64,000 bases of DNA. Source: Methylobacterium aerolatum (GTDB lineage: Bacteria; Pseudomonadota; Alphaproteobacteria; Rhizobiales; Beijerinckiaceae). Of the stretch, positions 44,361-54,138 are shown piece after piece. The DNA is taken from assembly GCF_022179085.1 (NCBI RefSeq), contig NZ_BPQE01000011.1:186001-250000 (forward strand), given 5' to 3'. Below the pieces are notes generated by a model. That model made no database searches, was not told the DNA's origin, and was given only the letters and a program-made list of their open reading frames with translations. The position numbers and the translations under genes are program-made. Each line of letters opens with the position of its first letter. Position 1 is the stretch's first letter.

Positions 44361-46286
44361 TCACCGCCGCCCGAACAGTCGCTCGATGTCGGCGAGCTTC
44401 AGCTCCACCGAGGTCGGACGCCCGTGGTTGCACTGGCCGGAATTGGGCGTCTCCTCCATCTCGCGCAGGAGGGCGTTCATCTCCTCGGGCCGCAGGCGGC
44501 GGCCGGCGCGGACAGAGCCGTGGCAGCTCATGCGGGACAGCACAGCGTCGAGGCGTCGGCCGAGGGGGCCGGTCTCCGTGGCCGGGGCGGCGCCGTCCTC
44601 CAGGCCGCTCGCGTCGAGGGCGTCGAGGATGTCCGTGACGAGGTCGCGGATGCTGGCGCCGATGAGCAAGGCGGGGATCTCGCGGATCAGCACCGCCCCC
44701 GGCCCGAAGGGTTCGAGGGCGAGGCCCAGCCGTTCGAGGTCGGCGGCGCAGGCGCAGAGGCGCTCGGCGGCGTCCGGCTCCATCTCCACCACATCGGGGA
44801 TGAGCAGGCCCTGGCGGGCGATTCCGCCCGCCGCGCGCTGCGCTTTCAGCCTCTCGTAGACGAGGCGTTCGTGGGCCGCGTGCTGGTCCACGATGACGAG
44901 GCCGTCTCGGGTCTGGGCGAGGATATAGGTCCCGTGGATCTGCGCCCGTGCCGCGCCCAGCGGATGCTGCTCACGCTCCTCCTCCCGCCCATCGTCCATG
45001 GCTGCGCCGGGGGCGGCCTGGGGCGGCAGGGCAGGGGCCGGATCGTAGGCCGCCTGCGGCGCCTCGCCGAAGGCGAAGGACGGGCCTGAGGGGCGTGGCG
45101 GGGCGTATCCCGCCGGGGCGGCGAGGGAGGGATAGTCCCTCGCTACCGGCGGCGGCGCCTGGAACAGGCCGGGGGCGGCAAAGCCCGTGTGGCGCCTGAG
45201 GCCCGGGGTGGAGGACGCGTAGGCGGTGGGCCGCAGGGCGTCGAGGGTGGCCGAGCCGCCGGTCGTCGCGGAGCGGGCGCCGCCGCGGCGCAGGGCATCG
45301 TGGATCGCGCTCACCACCAGGGCGCGCACGAGGCCGGGTTCGCGGAAGCGAACCTCGGTCTTGGCCGGATGGACGTTTACGTCCACTTGGTCGGGCGCGC
45401 AGGCGATGACGAGGCCGAGCACCGGATGACGGTCGGAGGACAGCGTGTCGGCATAGGCGCCCTTCACCGCGCCCAGCAGCAGCCGGTCGCGCACGGGGCG
45501 CCCGTTGACCACCATGTGGACGTAGGCCCCCGTGCCCCGGTGGTAGGTCGGCAACCCGGCATGGCCGCTGACGGCGAAGCCCTCGCGTTCGAGGTGGACC
45601 GGCAGGGCATTGGCCGGGAAATCCGGCCCCAGCACGCCGGCGAGGCGGCGCAGCAGCGGATCCTCGCCCTCCTCGGCGGGGAGGATGAGGGACTGGCCGG
45701 CTTCCGTACGCAGGGAGAAGCGGATCTGCGGATGCGCGGCGGCGAGGCGGCGGACGATCTCCCCCACCGCCGCCGTCTCGGCGCGGTCCGATTTCAGGAA
45801 CTTCAGGCGGGCAGGCGTCGCCGCGAAGAGGTCCGTCACCTCGATCCGCGTGCCCCGTGCACCGGCGGCGGGCATGACCTCGCCCTTGCGCCCGGCATCG
45901 ACCACGAGGCTCGCGCCGGCCGCCGCGCCGTCGGGCCGCGAGGTGATCGACAGGCGCGAGACCGCGCCGATGGAGGGGAGGGCCTCGCCCCGGAAGCCGA
46001 GGGTGGCGATGCGCGACAGGTCGCCGTCGGGCAATTTCGAGGTGGCATGCCGCTCGACCGCGAGGGCGAGGTCGTCGGGCCCCATGCCGCGCCCGTCATC
46101 GACGACGCGGATCAGGCGCTTGCCGCCGCCCTCGATCGTGATCTCGACGGACCGCGCGCCCGCGTCGATGGCGTTCTCGACGAGTTCCTTCGTCGCCGAT
46201 GCGGGACGCTCGACCACCTCGCCCGCCGCGATGCGGTCGACGAGGACCGGGTCGAGGCGGCGGATCGAATGCGGGGCGGTGGACAT
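44361..46286 (-). CDS. mutL: DNA mismatch repair protein MutL
   Basis: 641 residues. The GHKL ATPase has ELVENAIDAGA, VVDDGRGM and LGFRGEALPSIGA. The C-terminal dimerisation and endonuclease domain has DQHAAHERLVYE, matching DQHA(X)2E(X)4E, and the late SCHGSVRAGRRL and QCNHGRPTSVEL metal-site motifs. This points to a nicking MutL, expected where MutH is lacking. A Pro/Ala-rich linker (about 330-450) joins the halves. The start at 46286 is fixed by homology. Confidence 0.95.
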   Translation of the reverse strand: MSTAPHSIRRLDPVLVDRIAAGEVVERPASATKELVENAIDAGARSVEITIEGGGKRLIRVVDDGRGMGPDDLALAVERHATSKLPDGDLSRIATLGFRGEALPSIGAVSRLSITSRPDGAAAGASLVVDAGRKGEVMPAAGARGTRIEVTDLFAATPARLKFLKSDRAETAAVGEIVRRLAAAHPQIRFSLRTEAGQSLILPAEEGEDPLLRRLAGVLGPDFPANALPVHLEREGFAVSGHAGLPTYHRGTGAYVHMVVNGRPVRDRLLLGAVKGAYADTLSSDRHPVLGLVIACAPDQVDVNVHPAKTEVRFREPGLVRALVVSAIHDALRRGGARSATTGGSATLDALRPTAYASSTPGLRRHTGFAAPGLFQAPPPVARDYPSLAAPAGYAPPRPSGPSFAFGEAPQAAYDPAPALPPQAAPGAAMDDGREEEREQHPLGAARAQIHGTYILAQTRDGLVIVDQHAAHERLVYERLKAQRAAGGIARQGLLIPDVVEMEPDAAERLCACAADLERLGLALEPFGPGAVLIREIPALLIGASIRDLVTDILDALDASGLEDGAAPATETGPLGRRLDAVLSRMSCHGSVRAGRRLRPEEMNALLREMEETPNSGQCNHGRPTSVELKLADIERLFGRR

Positions 46287-46357
46287 GCCCCGGCACGGTA
46301 GCCGGAGCGGGACCGCCGCTCCAGCGCCATCTCCGCGTCGGCGGAGAAGGGTGTGTG

Positions 46358-46726
46358 TTACGCGCTGCGCCGCGTGCCGCCGAGGCTGATCCGGGCCGGG
46401 CCCGTGGCGCGCGTGCCGTGGGTCGGCGCCGTGTAGGGGCGGCGGGAGAGGTCGTAGAGGGCGTTGCCGATCAGGCCGCCCGCCCGGCGCAGGCTCGTGC
46501 CGTCGCAGGTCTCCGCGACGCGCACCCCGATCTCGTGGGTGTGGCTGCGGCCGTACAGCCAGACCGCGAGGCGGGCGCGCGTCGATTCGGGAATGCCGTC
46601 CACGAGCTCCTTGACCGCCCGTGGATCGGCCTTGGCCAAGCGCCCGACGGCCTCCGGCGAAACCGGGCAATCCAGGGCGGGATCGTCAATGCTGAAGGCA
46701 GAAGTCCGGGACATCTCGACACCCAT
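46358..46726 (-). CDS. Hypothetical protein, about 122 aa
   Basis: The frame has the strong third-position GC bias of real genes here, unlike the overlapping alternative frames. Visible features are a helical core (PEAVGRLAKADPRAVKELVD, TRARLAVWLYGRSHTHEIGV) and a polar tail. No membrane segment or signal. Starts at 46726 or 46714 are both possible. I do not recognise the family. Its upstream region is AT-richer and has a perfect palindrome at 46853. Confidence 0.6.
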   Translation of the reverse strand: MGVEMSRTSAFSIDDPALDCPVSPEAVGRLAKADPRAVKELVDGIPESTRARLAVWLYGRSHTHEIGVRVAETCDGTSLRRAGGLIGNALYDLSRRPYTAPTHGTRATGPARISLGGTRRSA

Positions 46727-46829
46727 CGACTGATGCCGGGATGATGGAGATCGATTGGTTAACGAATGGTATCCGGCCGGTCTATCGCGCTGCCATAACT
46801 AGTCACGGGCGAGGCCAGAACAGAATTCG

Positions 46830-46864
46830 AGAGTGTGAGAACTCTACTGCGATGCTTCGAAGCA
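46830..46864. promoter_or_regulatory. Palindromes in the low-GC region upstream of the 122-aa gene
   Basis: AGAGT-GTGAGA-ACTCT (46830-46845) and the perfect 12-bp palindrome TGCTTCGAAGCA (46853-46864) lie about 105-140 bases ahead of the gene. They could be operators; no regulator known. Confidence 0.3.
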
Positions 46865-46978
46865 ACACCAGCGTTTGCTCAAAGCTTGGCCATTATGCTC
46901 GGCAGGTAGGGCGGGGTGCTCACGCGTCAAGCGGCGGTCGGTCGATAGGGAGCGAATGAGGGGCGAGGGAAGAGGGGC

Positions 46979-47001
46979 GGCGGCGCCATCCCGGCGCCGC
47001 C
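46979..47001 (-). terminator. GC-rich hairpin after livM
   Basis: A perfect 9-bp stem (GGCGGCGCC / GGCGCCGCC) with a 5-base loop. It lies about 10 bases beyond the livM stop on the minus strand and is followed by pyrimidine-rich CCTCTTCCCTC, not a clear T-run. Confidence 0.5.
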
Positions 47002-47010
47002 CGCCATCCA

Positions 47011-47997
47011 TCAAAGAGGCCTGCGCAGCTTCCGGGCGATGAGGCCGACGACGCCTTCGCGGAACAGGAGCACGCACAGCACGAAGACGCAGCCCTGGAT
47101 CACCGTCACCCAGGCGCCGAACTGCGCGAGGTAGGTTTCCATGGTGACGATCACCAGCGCGCCGACGATGGGCCCGAACACGGTGCCCATGCCGCCGACG
47201 AGGGTCATCAGCACCACCTCGCCCGACATCGACCAGTGGACGTCGGTGAGGGAGGCCAACTGGAACACGATGGCCTTGGTGGCGCCCGCGAGGCCCGCCA
47301 GCGTCGCGGACAGGACGAAGACGGCGAGCTTGTACTGGTTCACCCGGTAACCCAGCGAGACGGCGCGGCTCTCGTTATCGCGGATCGCCTTCAGCACCTG
47401 CCCGAAGGGCGAGTGGATGATGCGGTAGATCGCGAGCATCCCGAAGAAGAAGATCACCGCGACGAGGGCATACATCGTCCGGTCGTCGGCGAGGCTGATC
47501 GCGCCGAACAGGTTGCCCCGTGGCACCGCCTGGATGCCGTCCTCGCCGCCCGTGAACTTCGCCTGGAGGGCGAAGAAGAACGCCATCTGCGCGAGGGCCA
47601 GGGTGATCATCGAGAAGTAGATGCCCTGCCGCCGGATCGCCAGCGCGCCGAAGACGAGGCCGAGCAGGGCGGCGGTGAGGGTGCCCAGCAGGATCGCCAC
47701 CTCGGGGCTGAAGCCCCAGACCTTGGCACCGTAGGCCGAGAGGTAGCTCGCCATGCCGAAATAGGCCGCATGGCCGAAGGAGAGCAGGCCGCCGTAGCCG
47801 AGGAGCAGGTTGAAGGCCAGCGCGAACAGCGCGAAGCACAGCACCTTCATCAGGTAGACGGGGTAGAGCACCATCGGAGCCGCGACCAGCAGCACCGCGA
47901 TGCCGACGAAGATCTTGCGCTGGAGCGCCTTGTCGTCCCGGCTCTCGGGCAGGGCGGCCGCGATCGGGGCGGCGTCGAGGGCGGCGGTGTCGGCCAT
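47011..47997 (-). CDS. livM: Branched-chain amino acid-type ABC transporter permease LivM
   Basis: 328 residues with about nine membrane segments. FALAFNLLLGYGGLLSFGHA then AYFGMASYLSAYG, RRQGIYFSMITLALAQMAFF and AIRDNESRAVSLGYRVNQYK are LivM signatures. The chain starts with a polar Ala/Asp-rich stretch. Last gene of the livG-livF-SBP-livH-livM unit. The ligand class follows the operon's binding protein, which is not decisive. Confidence 0.9.
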   Translation of the reverse strand: MADTAALDAAPIAAALPESRDDKALQRKIFVGIAVLLVAAPMVLYPVYLMKVLCFALFALAFNLLLGYGGLLSFGHAAYFGMASYLSAYGAKVWGFSPEVAILLGTLTAALLGLVFGALAIRRQGIYFSMITLALAQMAFFFALQAKFTGGEDGIQAVPRGNLFGAISLADDRTMYALVAVIFFFGMLAIYRIIHSPFGQVLKAIRDNESRAVSLGYRVNQYKLAVFVLSATLAGLAGATKAIVFQLASLTDVHWSMSGEVVLMTLVGGMGTVFGPIVGALVIVTMETYLAQFGAWVTVIQGCVFVLCVLLFREGVVGLIARKLRRPL

Positions 47998-48017
47998 GGG
48001 AATGCCTCAGATCGCGA

Positions 48018-48905
48018 TCAGGCCGTGCGCCCGAACAGGCCGGCGGGTTTGACGAGGAGCACGAGGACCATGATCACGAAGATCACCGTCGAGGACGCTT
48101 CCGGGTAGAACACCTTGGTCAGGCCCTCGACGAGTCCCAGCGCGAAGCCCGTGATGACCGAGCCGATGATCGAGCCCATGCCGCCGATCACCACGACGGC
48201 GAAGACCACGATGATGATGTCGGCACCCATGTTCGGGTTCACCGAGTAGATCGGCGCCGCGAGCACGCCGGCGAAGCCCGCCAGCGCCACGCCGAACCCG
48301 TAGGTCAGCGTGAGGAACAGGGGCACGTTCACGCCGAAGGCCTGGACCAGGGTCGGGTTCTCGGTGGCGGCCCGCAGATAGGCGCCGAGCTTGGTTTTCT
48401 CGATCACCAGCCAGGTGGCGATGCACACCGCAAGCGACGCGACGACGACCCAGGCCCGGTAGTTCGGCAGGAACATGAAGGGCAGGCGCTGGCCGCCCGC
48501 GAGTTCCGCCGGGATGGCGTAGGGCAGGCCCGACACGCCGTACTGGTTGCGGAACAGCCCCTGGATGATCAGCGCGAGGCCGAAGGTCAGGAGCAGGCCG
48601 TAGAGGTGGTCGAGCTTGTAGAGTCGCGCGATCAGGACCCGTTCGAGGATGACGCCGAACACGCCGACCACCAGGGGCGCCAGCCCAAGCGCCCACCAGT
48701 AGCCGAGTCCGAAATAGGTGAGCAGCATCCAGGCCACGAACGCGCCCATCATGTAGAGCGCGCCGTGGGCGAAGTTGATGATGTTCAACAAGCCGAAGAT
48801 GATCGCCAGCCCGAGCGAGAGGATCGCGTAAAACGACCCGTTGATCAGCCCGAGCAGCAACTGGCCGAACAGCGCCTGGGTCGGCACGCCGAAAATCGTG
48901 GTCAT
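48018..48905 (-). CDS. livH: Branched-chain amino acid-type ABC transporter permease LivH
   Basis: 295 residues. LINGSFYAILSLGLAIIFGL then LNIINFAHGALYMMGAF is the LivH entry; RAATENPTLVQAFGVNVP is the cytoplasmic coupling loop. About eight membrane segments. The stop lies 20 bases ahead of livM. Forms the membrane channel with LivM. Confidence 0.9.
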   Translation of the reverse strand: MTTIFGVPTQALFGQLLLGLINGSFYAILSLGLAIIFGLLNIINFAHGALYMMGAFVAWMLLTYFGLGYWWALGLAPLVVGVFGVILERVLIARLYKLDHLYGLLLTFGLALIIQGLFRNQYGVSGLPYAIPAELAGGQRLPFMFLPNYRAWVVVASLAVCIATWLVIEKTKLGAYLRAATENPTLVQAFGVNVPLFLTLTYGFGVALAGFAGVLAAPIYSVNPNMGADIIIVVFAVVVIGGMGSIIGSVITGFALGLVEGLTKVFYPEASSTVIFVIMVLVLLVKPAGLFGRTA

Positions 48906-48931
48906 GGCTGGCCTCCCAGACGCCTACGCAC

Positions 48932-50152
48932 TCAGCCCTTCACCAGCGGGCAGCCGCCTTCGCCGAGCGGGCGGAAGACCTGGTCGCCGGGGATGGTCTC
49001 GAGCTTCTTGTACAGGTCCCATTCGCCCTTCGACTCGGAGGGCTTCTTGACCTCGAACAGGTACATGTCGTGGATCTTGCGGCCGTCGGCCCGCACCACG
49101 CCCTTGCCGAACAGCGGATCGTCCGTCGGCATGGCCTTCATCTTGTTCACGGTGGCGACGCCGTCCGCGGTCGACTTCAGCTCGGCCACGGCCTTCAGGT
49201 AATGCAGCACGTCCGAGTAGACGCCGGCATGGTTGGAGGTCGGCTTGGAGCCGCCCTTCATCTGCTTGCTGAAGCGGTCTGAGAAGGCGCGGGTCTGGTC
49301 GTTCAGGTCCCAGTAGAACGGCTCCGTCAGCACGAGGCCCTGGGCGACCTTGGTGCCGAGCGAATGCACGTCGGAGGAGAAGACGAGGAGGCCGGCGAGC
49401 GACTGGCCGCCCTCGGTGATGCCGAACTCGCCCGCCTGCTTGATCGAGTTGATCGTGTCCGCGCCCGCGTTGGCGAGGCCGATCACCTTCGCGCCGGACC
49501 CCTGGGCCTGGAGCAGGAAGGAGGAGAAGTCGGCGGTGGGGAAGGGCGTCTTCACCGAGCCGACGACCTTGCCGCCATTCTTTTCGATGACCTTGGTGGT
49601 GTCGCGCTGGAGCGTCTGGCCGAACACGTAGTCGGCGGTGAGGAAAAACCACGTGTTGCCGCCGCGCTTCACCATCGCGCCGCCTGTGCCGTTGGCGAGC
49701 GCCACCGTGTCGTAGACCCAGTGGATGGTGTTCGGGCTGCACTGCGAGCCCGTGAGGTCGGCGGTGCCGGCGCCCGTGTCGATGAAGACCTTGTTCTTCT
49801 CCTTGGTGACCTGGCTGATCGCCAGGGCGACGGAGGAGGTGACGCCGTCGGTGATCATGTCGACGTTGTCGCGGTCGTACCACTGCCGGGCGATGGCCGC
49901 GCCGACATCGGGCTTGTTCTGGTGGTCGGCCGAGACGATCTCGACCTTCAGCCCGTGGCTCTCGGGCTTGAAATCCTCGACGGCGAGGCGAGCGGCGACG
50001 ACCGAGCCCTCGCCGCTGATGTCGGAATAGGCGCCCGAGCGGTCGCCGAGGACGCCGATCTTCACCGCCGTCTGGGCGGAGGCCGGCGCGATCAGCGCGG
50101 CGCCGGCCAGGAGGGCGCCCGCGACCGCGGCAACCGGGAAACGTCCGTTCAT
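48932..50152 (-). CDS. Branched-chain amino acid-type ABC transporter substrate-binding protein
   Basis: 406 residues with a signal peptide (FPVAAVAGALLAGAALIAPA, cleavage after ASA). The mature part starts VKIGVLGDRSGAYSDISGEG, then SADHQNKPDVGAAIARQWYD and GVTSSVALAISQVTKEKNKV; FGQTLQRDTTKVIEKNGGKV is the hinge region. This is the LivJ/AmiC type I fold. Ligands in the family range from leucine to amides, urea and aromatic acids, so the substrate is open. AAGGAG sits ahead of the ATG. Confidence 0.88.
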   Translation of the reverse strand: MNGRFPVAAVAGALLAGAALIAPASAQTAVKIGVLGDRSGAYSDISGEGSVVAARLAVEDFKPESHGLKVEIVSADHQNKPDVGAAIARQWYDRDNVDMITDGVTSSVALAISQVTKEKNKVFIDTGAGTADLTGSQCSPNTIHWVYDTVALANGTGGAMVKRGGNTWFFLTADYVFGQTLQRDTTKVIEKNGGKVVGSVKTPFPTADFSSFLLQAQGSGAKVIGLANAGADTINSIKQAGEFGITEGGQSLAGLLVFSSDVHSLGTKVAQGLVLTEPFYWDLNDQTRAFSDRFSKQMKGGSKPTSNHAGVYSDVLHYLKAVAELKSTADGVATVNKMKAMPTDDPLFGKGVVRADGRKIHDMYLFEVKKPSESKGEWDLYKKLETIPGDQVFRPLGEGGCPLVKG

Positions 50153-50222
50153 GCGTTCGACTCCTTGGTGGCCCCGCTCCATCGTCGCGGCGCCATGAGA
50201 ACAGAGGGAAGTCCCGCCCCGG

Positions 50223-50955
<733 letters not shown>

Positions 50956-50963
<8 letters not shown>

Positions 50964-51714
50964 GACCCGACCCGATATAAGCCTCGACCACGCGCGGGTC
51001 CTTGGACACGGTGGCGTAGTCGCCTTCGGCGAGCACCTGCCCGCGGGCAAGCACGGTGATGCGGTCCGAGAGGGAGGCCACCACGGAGAGGTTGTGCTCG
51101 ACCATGAGGATCGTGCGGTCCTTCCCCACCCGGCGGATCAGCTCGGCGGTGCGGTCCACGTCCTCGTGACCCATGCCGGCCATCGGCTCGTCGAGGAGGA
51201 GCATCTCGGGATCGAGGGCAAGCGTCGTCGCGATCTCCAGGGCGCGCTTGCGGCCGTAGGAGAGTTCCACCGCGGGGATCTCGGCGTAGTCCGACAGGCC
51301 CACCGCCTCCACGAGTTCCAGCGCCTCGGCGTTGAGCACCCGCAGGGCCTTTTCGGGACGCCAGAAATCGAAGGAGTCGCCGTGGCGGCGCCGCTGCAGG
51401 GCGATGCGCACGTTCTCCATCACCGTGAAGTGCGGGAACACCGCCGAGATCTGGAAGGACCGGACGAGGCCGAGCCGCGCCACGTCGGCCGGCTTCAGTC
51501 CGGTGATGTCCTTGTCCTTGTAGCGGATCGTCCCCGCTGTCGGGATCAGGAACTTGGTGAGGAGATTGAAACAGGTGGTCTTACCGGCCCCGTTGGGGCC
51601 GATGAGGGCGTGAATGGTGCCCCGCTCCACTTGCAGCGCGACATTGTTGACGGCGCGAAAACCTTTGAATTCCATGGTCAACCCTTGGGTTGCCAGGATC
51701 ACGTCACGTCCCAA
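50956..51714 (-). CDS. livG: Branched-chain amino acid-type ABC transporter ATPase LivG
   Basis: 252 residues. TMEFKGFRAVNNVALQVERG, Walker A GPNGAGKTTCF, LSYGRKRALEIATTLALDPE and LLLDEPMAGMGHEDVD fit LivG. The likely start is the TTG at 51714, with GGGGAGG seven bases ahead; a GTG at 51702 is the alternative. First gene of the importer operon; divergent from the DSD1-family gene. Confidence 0.9.
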
Positions 51715-51740
51715 ATGCGGTCCTCCCCGCCGTTCTTTGT

Positions 51741-51753
51741 CGTTCTATGAACG
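51741..51753. promoter_or_regulatory. 13-bp palindrome in the livG / DSD1 divergent region
   Basis: CGTTC-TAT-GAACG is a perfect inverted repeat about 27 bases ahead of the livG start. A half-site GTTCT also occurs at 51732. It may be an operator in this 180-base divergent region. Confidence 0.3.
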
Positions 51754-51894
51754 AACGCCCATCGCAACGTCCATCGGAATTTGCGCGGGGAAGCGAACAA
51801 TCCACGCCCGCTGATATGCCCCGATACCGTTCCGCCGGCAGGCGCGGCGGACTAAAGCAACGGGACGAACGTACCGGATGGGATCGACGGCGCG

Positions 51895-53055
51895 ATGACG
51901 ATTGACAAGACCGCAGCCAAGGCCGGGCTCGACGCCCTCGATACGCCCTGCCTCCTCCTCGACGAGGCGAAGCTTCTTGCCAACCTCGACGGCCTGAGGG
52001 GCCGTCTCGCCGCCCTCGGCGTTGCCTTCCGGCCCCATCTCAAGACCGCCAAGTCCATCGACGTGGCCCGCCGGGCGATGACGAGCCCGCAGGGGCCGGC
52101 CACGGTCTCAACACTTAAGGAGGCCGAGTATTTCGCCGAGCGCGGCGTCACCGATCTGACCTACGCCGTGGGGATCGCGCCCCACAAGCTCGACCGGGTG
52201 GGGGCCATCCGGCGCCGGTGGGGCGCCGACCTCGCGGTGATCCTCGATTCCGTGGCGCAGGCGCAGGCGGTCGCGGCCTGGTGCAGCGCCACCGGCGAAC
52301 GGCTGCCGGTGATGATCGAGGTCGATCCGGACGGGCATCGCTCCGGCGTGAAGCCCCACGATGCCGACCTTCTCCTCGCCATCGGCCGCGCCCTCGGGTC
52401 CGATCCCGACCTGCGGGGCGTGCTGCTCCATGCGGGCGACAGCTACGGCCTGTCCGATCCCAATTCCCTGGTCCGCGCGGCGGAGGCGGAGCGTGCCGCC
52501 GCGCTCCAGGCCGCCGGAACCCTGCGCGGGGAGGGGTGGCCGTGTCCGGTCGTGAGCGTCGGCTCCACCCCCACTGCCCGCCACGCCCGGGACCTCGGCG
52601 GCGTCACCGAGGTCCGGGCCGGCGTATTCATGTTCGGCGATCTCGTTCAGGCCGGGATCGGCTCCTGCGCGGTGGACGACATCGCCGTCTCGGTGCTCAC
52701 CACCGTGATCGGCCACCGGCCCGACCGGGGCTGGATCATCACCGATGCGGGCTGGATGGCCATGTCCCGCGACCGGGGGACGGCCGGACAGGCGGTGGAC
52801 CAGGGCTACGGCCTTGTCTGCGACCGGGACGGCACGCCGATCCCCGATCTCATCGTCGCCCAGGCCAACCAGGAGCACGGCGTCGTCGCCCTGCGTCCGG
52901 GCTCCGGCGGGACCCTGCCCGACCTGCCGCTCGGCACCCGCCTGCGCATCCTGCCCAACCACGCCTGCGCCACCGCCGCGCAGTACGACCGCTACCACGT
53001 GATCGAGAAGGACGGCCGCCTCGGCGCGGTCTGGCCGCGGATCAACGGGTGGTAG
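51895..53055 (+). CDS. DSD1-family PLP enzyme (D-serine dehydratase / D-threonine aldolase-like)
   Basis: 386 residues. ALDTPCLLLDEAKLLANLDG opens the alanine-racemase-like barrel; RPHLKTAKSIDVARR carries the PLP-lysine. The C-terminal ILPNHACATAAQYDRYHV has the His and Cys that bind zinc in this family. VEVDPDGHRSG-type and VSVGSTPTARHA motifs agree. Activity on D-Ser, D-Thr or beta-hydroxyaspartate cannot be told apart. It is divergent from the Liv-type importer, which may supply its substrate. Confidence 0.87.
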   Translation: MTIDKTAAKAGLDALDTPCLLLDEAKLLANLDGLRGRLAALGVAFRPHLKTAKSIDVARRAMTSPQGPATVSTLKEAEYFAERGVTDLTYAVGIAPHKLDRVGAIRRRWGADLAVILDSVAQAQAVAAWCSATGERLPVMIEVDPDGHRSGVKPHDADLLLAIGRALGSDPDLRGVLLHAGDSYGLSDPNSLVRAAEAERAAALQAAGTLRGEGWPCPVVSVGSTPTARHARDLGGVTEVRAGVFMFGDLVQAGIGSCAVDDIAVSVLTTVIGHRPDRGWIITDAGWMAMSRDRGTAGQAVDQGYGLVCDRDGTPIPDLIVAQANQEHGVVALRPGSGGTLPDLPLGTRLRILPNHACATAAQYDRYHVIEKDGRLGAVWPRINGW

Positions 53056-53082
53056 AGTTCTGTCCCGCCGCCGCGCGTCAGG

Positions 53083-53177
53083 CCGTCTTTGCGAGCGGAG
53101 CAAAGCCATCCGCAACGGCGCCAGGGTCCGAGAGGACCCGGAGCGCCGGACGGCGTCGCGTCGCCCGCAATGCCGGG
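53083..53177. repeat. REP-like palindromic repeat, copy 5 (degenerate)
   Basis: Left arm CCGTCTTTGCGAGCGGAGCA (then AAGCCATCCG) faces a poor right arm CGGACGGCG...GCCCGCAATGCCGG. It lies between the convergent DSD1 and Fae-like genes. Confidence 0.6.
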
Positions 53178-53187
53178 TGCGGATCGA

Positions 53188-53727
53188 TCAATACTCGATG
53201 ATGTCTTCCAGCGCGTAGTGCTTCACCGTCTTCCGGTTGGCGATCAACTCGTCGACGGTGGGCTCGCCCTTGAGGGCACGGGCGATGGCGAGCTTCGTCG
53301 CCTCGTAGTTGGTCCGGTAGAGATCCTTGCGGTCGAGGTTGTCGTCGTCCGCGCAGCGGATATCGAGCCAGATCATGATGATCATGCACAGGTCGTCCAG
53401 GCCCTCCTTCGGGAGGATGCCCTCGATGATGCAATCGACGATGGCATCGCCGGTGGCCGCCTGGACCACGCCGCCGAGGAGCTCGACATAGTCGGCGCTC
53501 TGGATCGTCACCTTGCTGGTCATCATCGTTGCCGGACGCACCAGCTGGTTCAGGTCGCGCACCACGAACATGCGGGTATGGCCGACGGCCTGACCCATCA
53601 TGGAGGCGAAGGCCTGACCCACGGGGCCCCGGACCGAGCCGATCAGCACCTCGGGCATGGCATCGGTGTATTGACCCTCCGCCGCGAGGACCGTCGCCTC
53701 GCCGGCGCGAAACCAAATCTCTGACAT
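53188..53727 (-). CDS. Formaldehyde-activating enzyme (Fae) homologue
   Basis: 179 residues. The Fae core is visible in TMMTSKVTIQSADYVELLGG, VQAATGDAIVDCIIEGILPK (then EGLDDLCM) and TNYEATKLAIARALKGEPTV. Canonical Fae condenses formaldehyde with tetrahydromethanopterin. In the active-site entry, AHIDLIIGPRGSP of Fae corresponds to AMPEVLIGSVRGP here, so the catalytic His (His17 in M. extorquens Fae) is replaced by Met. It may be a non-catalytic or differently acting paralogue. No other C1 gene is nearby. The start at 53727 is the first ATG of the frame. Confidence 0.85.
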   Translation of the reverse strand: MSEIWFRAGEATVLAAEGQYTDAMPEVLIGSVRGPVGQAFASMMGQAVGHTRMFVVRDLNQLVRPATMMTSKVTIQSADYVELLGGVVQAATGDAIVDCIIEGILPKEGLDDLCMIIMIWLDIRCADDDNLDRKDLYRTNYEATKLAIARALKGEPTVDELIANRKTVKHYALEDIIEY

Positions 53728-53916
53728 GAAGCGTCTCCGTTGACCCCCCGGGGAGACATCATCCCTTCCGGGACGTCAACCGAGGACCGCCGGTGACGTC
53801 GGGATGATGACGGGGCCGGGTCCGCAGCCGCACCCGGCTTGAGCCGTTGCCCGTGGCGGGGCAGTGAGGAACGCGACGGCCGTTGCGGCGGATTTCATGC
53901 ACAGGAGAATGCCGCG

Positions 53917-54132
53917 ATGGCCGACCAGCCGACACGCGAGGGACAGTGGAGCCTGCAGGCGAGCGCCGTGCCCGATGGGGTCCGCCTCGAACTGACCCTG
54001 CCGGACCTCGCCGGACACCCCCTCACCGCCGCGGTGATCCTGGAGCGTGCCGAGGCCCGCGCCTTCGCCCGCGCCCTGCTGGCCGCCGCGGGGGATGCGG
54101 CGGAGCGGACCTTCCCGCACCCGGACCTGTGA
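53917..54132 (+). CDS. Small hypothetical protein (71 aa)
   Basis: The ATG at 53917 has AGGAGA nine bases ahead. The sequence (ADQPTREGQWSLQASAVPDG then VRLELTLPD and ILERAEARAFARALLAA) suggests a short beta sheet plus one helix. No signal or membrane part. I do not recognise a family. It converges with the lipoprotein gene. Confidence 0.55.
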   Translation: MADQPTREGQWSLQASAVPDGVRLELTLPDLAGHPLTAAVILERAEARAFARALLAAAGDAAERTFPHPDL

Positions 54133-54138
54133 GGGCGG

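Noticed and set aside
46741-47010. Possible tRNA or small RNA gene in the AT-richer spacer
   Set aside because: No cloverleaf or T-loop consensus was found on either strand.
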